Origin: Polaromonas sp. C04
GTDB lineage: Bacteria > Pseudomonadota > Gammaproteobacteria > Burkholderiales > Burkholderiaceae_C
Direction of reading: 5' to 3'
Length of the DNA stretch: 64,000 nucleotides
Assembly (NCBI RefSeq): GCF_002002705.1
Contig: NZ_MUNS01000041.1
Coordinates: 1 to 64,000, forward strand
The position numbers and the translations under genes were made by a program. The first letter of the stretch is position 1; each line of letters opens with the position of its first letter. This document shows, one piece after another, positions 60,677 through 64,000 of this stretch. The notes beneath the pieces are model-generated. The model was not told the DNA's origin. It searched no databases and saw only the letters and a program-made list of their open reading frames with translations.

Positions 60677-62059
60677 ATGAATGTTGTTTCGCCCGAGTTG
60701 CTTGCCCAGTTTGACGTACCGGGGCCGCGCTACACCTCATACCCGACAGCAGATCGCTTTGTCGAGGCGTTCACTGTAGATGACTATGAACTGGCACTCA
60801 AACAGCGCCGCAACGGGGGCGCCGCGATGGCGTTGCCGTTGTCAATTTACGTGCATATCCCGTTTTGCGAGTCGCTGTGTTACTACTGTGCCTGCAACAA
60901 AATTATTACAAAACACCATGAGCGATCAGCGCCCTATCTGCGTTACCTGAGTCGTGAAATCGATCTTCATACGGCGCAGTTGGGCAAGGGCCAGGTCGTC
61001 AGCCAATTGCATCTGGGCGGTGGCAGCCCGACCTTTCTCAATGACGCCGAGCTGCGCGAGTTGATGACCATGTTGCGGCGCAGTTTTTCGCTCGCTCCGG
61101 GGGGTGAGTATTCCATCGAAATCGATCCGCGAACGGTGAATGCTTCGCGTCTGGCGACATTGGCGGAACTCGGCTTCAACCGCCTGAGCTTCGGCGTTCA
61201 GGACTTCGATCCGGCGGTCCAGAAGGCCGTGCACCGTGTGCAGCCCGCCGAACAGGTGTTTGCGCTGGTGGATGCCGCCCGGCAGCAGGGATTTGAGTCG
61301 GTCAATGTGGACCTGATTTACGGTTTGCCGCAGCAAACGCCCGAGTCGTTCGACCGCACACTGACCCAGGTGGTGGCGCTGCGGCCGGATCGCATCGCGC
61401 TGTATGCCTATGCCCACCTGCCGGAGCGCTTCAAGCCGCAGCGTCGCATTGTCACGGAGGATTTGCCTGCGGGGGCCGCCAAGGTGGAGATGCTGTCTCG
61501 CTCAATTTCGGCCTTTCTGGATGCAGGTTATGTTTATGTAGGCATGGATCATTTTGCGCTGCCGAACGACGCCCTGGCGGTGGCCAAGCGCCAGGGGCGG
61601 CTGCACCGCAACTTCCAGGGCTACAGCACGCAGCCCGACTGCGACCTGATTGCGCTGGGCGTGTCTGCGATTGGCCGCATCGGGGCCACCTACAGCCAGA
61701 ACGCCAAGACCCTGAACGAGTATTACGACCATCTGGACCAGGGGCGTTTGCCTATCGTACGGGGCTTGGCGCTGAACCGCGACGATCTGGTGCGCCGCGC
61801 GGTCATCATGGCGCTGATGTGCCAGGGGGAGCTGCAGTTTGAGCCGATCGAGCTGGCGTTTTTGCTGGATTTCCGGCGCTACTTTGCCGCCGAGCTCGGA
61901 GCCTTGCGGGCGCTGGAGGAGCAGGGTTTGGTGGAGTTCGGCGACGCAGGTCTCCAGGTCACCGCCCGTGGCTGGTTTTTTGTGCGGGCCGTGGCCATGG
62001 TCTTTGACCGCCATTTGCAGGCGGACCGCAACCGTGCGCGGTACTCCAGAATCATCTGA
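60677..62059 (+). CDS. hemN: Oxygen-independent coproporphyrinogen III oxidase (radical SAM)
   Basis: 460 residues from ATG 60677 (AGGA 8 bases before; 60668 also possible). FDVPGPRYTSYPTADRF is the HemN start, SIYVHIPFCESLCYYCACNK has the CxxxCxxC Fe-S/SAM site plus the extra Cys, LGGGSPTFLND binds SAM, DHFALPNDALAVAKRQGRLH is HemN-specific. It makes heme without oxygen, matching the FNR box and the neighbouring cbb3 genes. Confidence 0.95.
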   Translation: MNVVSPELLAQFDVPGPRYTSYPTADRFVEAFTVDDYELALKQRRNGGAAMALPLSIYVHIPFCESLCYYCACNKIITKHHERSAPYLRYLSREIDLHTAQLGKGQVVSQLHLGGGSPTFLNDAELRELMTMLRRSFSLAPGGEYSIEIDPRTVNASRLATLAELGFNRLSFGVQDFDPAVQKAVHRVQPAEQVFALVDAARQQGFESVNVDLIYGLPQQTPESFDRTLTQVVALRPDRIALYAYAHLPERFKPQRRIVTEDLPAGAAKVEMLSRSISAFLDAGYVYVGMDHFALPNDALAVAKRQGRLHRNFQGYSTQPDCDLIALGVSAIGRIGATYSQNAKTLNEYYDHLDQGRLPIVRGLALNRDDLVRRAVIMALMCQGELQFEPIELAFLLDFRRYFAAELGALRALEEQGLVEFGDAGLQVTARGWFFVRAVAMVFDRHLQADRNRARYSRII

Positions 62060-62068
62060 AACGCGTCC

Positions 62069-62746
62069 ATGCAAACCTCGCTTGCCGTGACCGCATTGCT
62101 GATGGGCCTGGTGGGCGGGCCGCACTGCCTTGCCATGTGCGGTGCCGCCTGCGCGGGCCTTGGACAGGCGGCCGGTGCGCGCCCATCCCTCGCCATGGGA
62201 ACATTCCAGCTGGGGCGGCTGTTGGGCTACTCTGCGCTGGGTGCGGTTGCAGCCGCTTCGCTGCAGGGGGTTGGCTGGCTGAGTACCCAATCGGCCGCCC
62301 TGCGACCGGTCTGGACGCTCTTTCATGTGGCGGCCGTCGTGATGGGACTGGCCTTGCTGTGGCGGGCCCGCCAGCCGGTCTGGCTGGAGGCGCCTGCCCG
62401 CAAGGTCTGGAGCAAGGTCAGGGCAGTCAACGCAGCGTGGGGGCACGGCGGCCCCTTGGTGATCGGCGCACTATGGACGTTCCTGCCGTGCGGTCTGCTT
62501 TATTCGGCGTTGCTGGTGGCCGCATTGACCAGCCGCCCGCTGGAAGGCGCGGCGGTCATGGCGCTTTTTGCGCTTGGCAGCAGCGTCTCACTGATGGCTG
62601 GCCCCTGGCTGCTGCTGCACCTGCGTGGCGATGGCTCGGGCCGCTGGGGCATCCGTGTGGCGGGCATGGCACTGGCGGCCACCTCGGGCTGGGCATTGTG
62701 GATGGGCTTTGCGCATAATACGGCGCCATGGTGTCTCACCTCCTGA
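62069..62746 (+). CDS. SafE/TauE-like membrane protein (cytochrome/copper-related)
   Basis: 225 residues with six membrane helices. GLVGGPHCLAMCGAACAGLG and TFLPCGLLYSALLVAALTSR carry a conserved Cys pair and PCG motif as in the short SafE proteins (DsbD-like fold) that follow fixS or hemN in many proteobacteria. A role in copper or thiol transfer to cbb3 oxidase has been proposed for the group; that is inference here. Confidence 0.8.
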   Translation: MQTSLAVTALLMGLVGGPHCLAMCGAACAGLGQAAGARPSLAMGTFQLGRLLGYSALGAVAAASLQGVGWLSTQSAALRPVWTLFHVAAVVMGLALLWRARQPVWLEAPARKVWSKVRAVNAAWGHGGPLVIGALWTFLPCGLLYSALLVAALTSRPLEGAAVMALFALGSSVSLMAGPWLLLHLRGDGSGRWGIRVAGMALAATSGWALWMGFAHNTAPWCLTS

Positions 62747-62855
62747 GGGCCTCGCCCAGCTTGAGCGCCAGGTCATTTGGGCGGTCGACGTCTCCGGAGA
62801 ACAGGGGAGACATTTTTGTGGCGTTCGCCGAACCTCAATTCAGTGGAGAGAACCG

Positions 62856-63260
62856 ATGATGATTTCGAGCTTTGAAGACTTGTTGCTGGCGACCCGACAG
62901 CAGGTCGAGCCGCAGCGCTTGCTGTTTGTATTCTCGGGTGCGGATCTACCGGATGACGCCACCCCGGAACAACGCTCCCGTTTTCAGTCAGGAATGGGGG
63001 GCGCGTTGACGCCGCTCATGTGTGTGGACAAGGCGCCGGAAGAGCTGGGCGCGTTTTCCGCACTGGTCGAAGAGTCGCGCGAGTTCGGGCATGAATGGGC
63101 CATTGTGTTTGTCGCTGCATTGGCGGGGCGCGGTGGCGTGGCGCCGACCAGCGAGGATGCGCAGGCGCCATTGCAGCGCATGGTGGAATCCATCAAGGCC
63201 GGCTTGCTGGACTCCTTGATCCCGTTCGACCGCCAGGGACAGCCCGTGATACTGAGCTGA
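62856..63260 (+). CDS. Conserved protein of unknown function
   Basis: 134 residues from ATG 62856 with GTGGAGAG upstream. Soluble, acidic; text PQRLLFVFSGADLPDDATPE, GGALTPLMCVDKAPEELGAF, LQRMVESIKAGLLDSLIPFD. The same pattern is found next to the parvulin gene in many Comamonadaceae, where it is sometimes labelled ribonucleotide reductase alpha subunit without support. I see no RNR motif. Confidence 0.7.
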   Translation: MMISSFEDLLLATRQQVEPQRLLFVFSGADLPDDATPEQRSRFQSGMGGALTPLMCVDKAPEELGAFSALVEESREFGHEWAIVFVAALAGRGGVAPTSEDAQAPLQRMVESIKAGLLDSLIPFDRQGQPVILS

Positions 63261-63303
63261 CACGGGTAGCCGCCGCAAAGGCCGCCGGCCCGACGTGCTG
63301 GGG

Positions 63304-64000
63304 TTACTGCACCAATGGCGTGTCGGCTGCGTCGAGGTCGATGCCTTCAAGACGCGCCGCACCGGCCAGCAGGCGCAGGTACTGACGCAGTGCGGTGACA
63401 TACGCCTGTTGTCGCAGCGACATCGTCACCGCGCCGCGTACCGACTCAAACGGCTGCGCGGTGCCGGGCTCGCGTTCCAGCACCTCCACCACGTGCAGTC
63501 CGAAGCGGCTGTGCACCAGGCGTGGCAACACCCCCACTTCGATGTGGCCAAACAATTCACGGGCGAATTCGGGCGCGCAGTCGCTGGCACTCAGCCAGCC
63601 CAGGTCGCCACCCTCGGCGCCGCTGGGACAGTTGGACAGCTCGCGGGCTGTGCCCGCAAAGTGATCCATATCGCCGTTGTGGCAGCGTACGTCGAGCAGC
63701 GCGGTTTCCGCGCGTTTGCGCAGCGCCACGACGTCAACGCCCGGCGTCACCGCAAACAGGATGTGCCGCACGCGCACTTTCTCGCCCGTGCGGTAGGTGC
63801 CCTGATGCGCGGCGTGATGGCGCCGACAGGCCTCCTCCGACGGTTCAGGCACCTTCAATTGCTGCTCGATCAAGCTGTCAATGGCCTGCGCCGCCAGTTC
63901 GCTGATAACGCCGTCAAAGGATGGCGCATCGTCATCGGCGAGGAGTCCGGCGACTTGTGCGGCCTGGCGCAACAGTTCGGTGCAACCGCGCTGGCGCAGT
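63304..64000 (-). CDS. Parvulin-type peptidylprolyl isomerase (NifM-like), start outside window
   Basis: About 230 residues are visible and the frame is open to the window edge. A rotamase domain lies at VRVRHILFAVTPGVDVVALR, DHFAGTARELSNCPSGAEGG, DLGWLSASDCAPEFARELFG, VHSRFGLHVVEVLEREPG, typical of parvulins and NifM. The N-terminal helical part (RQAAQVAGLLADDDAP) is chaperone-like. It isomerises Xaa-Pro bonds; in NifM it helps nitrogenase Fe protein, but most homologues act more broadly. Confidence 0.88.
   Translation of the reverse strand, partial: LRQRGCTELLRQAAQVAGLLADDDAPSFDGVISELAAQAIDSLIEQQLKVPEPSEEACRRHHAAHQGTYRTGEKVRVRHILFAVTPGVDVVALRKRAETALLDVRCHNGDMDHFAGTARELSNCPSGAEGGDLGWLSASDCAPEFARELFGHIEVGVLPRLVHSRFGLHVVEVLEREPGTAQPFESVRGAVTMSLRQQAYVTALRQYLRLLAGAARLEGIDLDAADTPLVQ

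Overview
The window is high-GC DNA from a betaproteobacterium of the order Burkholderiales, most likely Comamonadaceae or a close relative. The evidence is the ccoI-ccoS-ccoNOQP-ccoG-ccoH / fnr / hemN block, the IS families present, and the abundance of LysR, TctC/Bug, CaiB and HMG-CoA-lyase-type genes. About 50 kb of mosaic, mobile-element-rich catabolic DNA (roughly 1.2-49.7 kb) is followed by ordinary core genome (50.2-64 kb).

Layout. 0-1.1 kb: end of an MmgE/PrpD gene and a CitE-like lyase. 1.2-2.0 kb: an nth (endonuclease III) fragment joined to an IS66 remnant, then a TctC remnant. 2.1-18.3 kb: a GbpR-like LysR regulator diverging from a 16-gene operon. That operon encodes a TorT-like ABC importer, an HpaBC-type two-component monooxygenase, a type I extradiol dioxygenase, RidA, a CoxLSM-type molybdenum hydroxylase with CoxG and YciI, an FAH-family hydrolase, an RraA-like aldolase, a cupin and an FAD-synthetase-like protein. 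18.5-24.5 kb: a convergent operon of a sulfatase, an SDR and a NitT/TauT-type ABC importer, preceded by a 17-bp motif almost identical to one in the LysR/importer promoter. 24.6-26.55 kb and 29.8-34.4 kb: layers of IS elements and fragments (ISNCY-like, IS21, IS6, IS5, IS256, IS630) and an hsdR tail. Between them lies a LysR-CaiB-HMG-CoA-lyase operon.

34.5-45 kb: a second catabolic unit. A sulfatase, an aldehyde dehydrogenase, a coniferyl-alcohol-dehydrogenase-like SDR and a self-sufficient P450 (heme-FMN-2Fe2S fusion) lie on the minus strand. Divergent to them are a LysR regulator and a DctPQM TRAP importer. 45-49.5 kb: IS remnants, an amidase and an ABC ATPase decapitated at its Walker A motif. 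49.7 kb: tRNA-Arg(CCG), followed 183 bp later by a degenerate copy of its 3' part, a likely attachment-site scar.

50.2-64 kb: an RNase II-type nuclease, Usp remnants, the complete cbb3 oxidase operon with its assembly genes, fnr, hemN, a SafE-like membrane protein, a small conserved protein and the start of a parvulin gene. FNR-type boxes (TTGAY-N4-RTCAA) lie before ccoI, before ccoN and between fnr and hemN.

Integrated view (inference): the island appears to allow import and oxidation of aromatic, possibly sulfated and N-heterocyclic, compounds. The 2-24.5 kb region looks like one regulon: sulfate-ester hydrolysis, ring hydroxylation by Mo- and flavin-enzymes, extradiol cleavage, deamination of the enamine product by RidA, then C-C cleavage by FAH and RraA family proteins. 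No substrate can be named from sequence alone.
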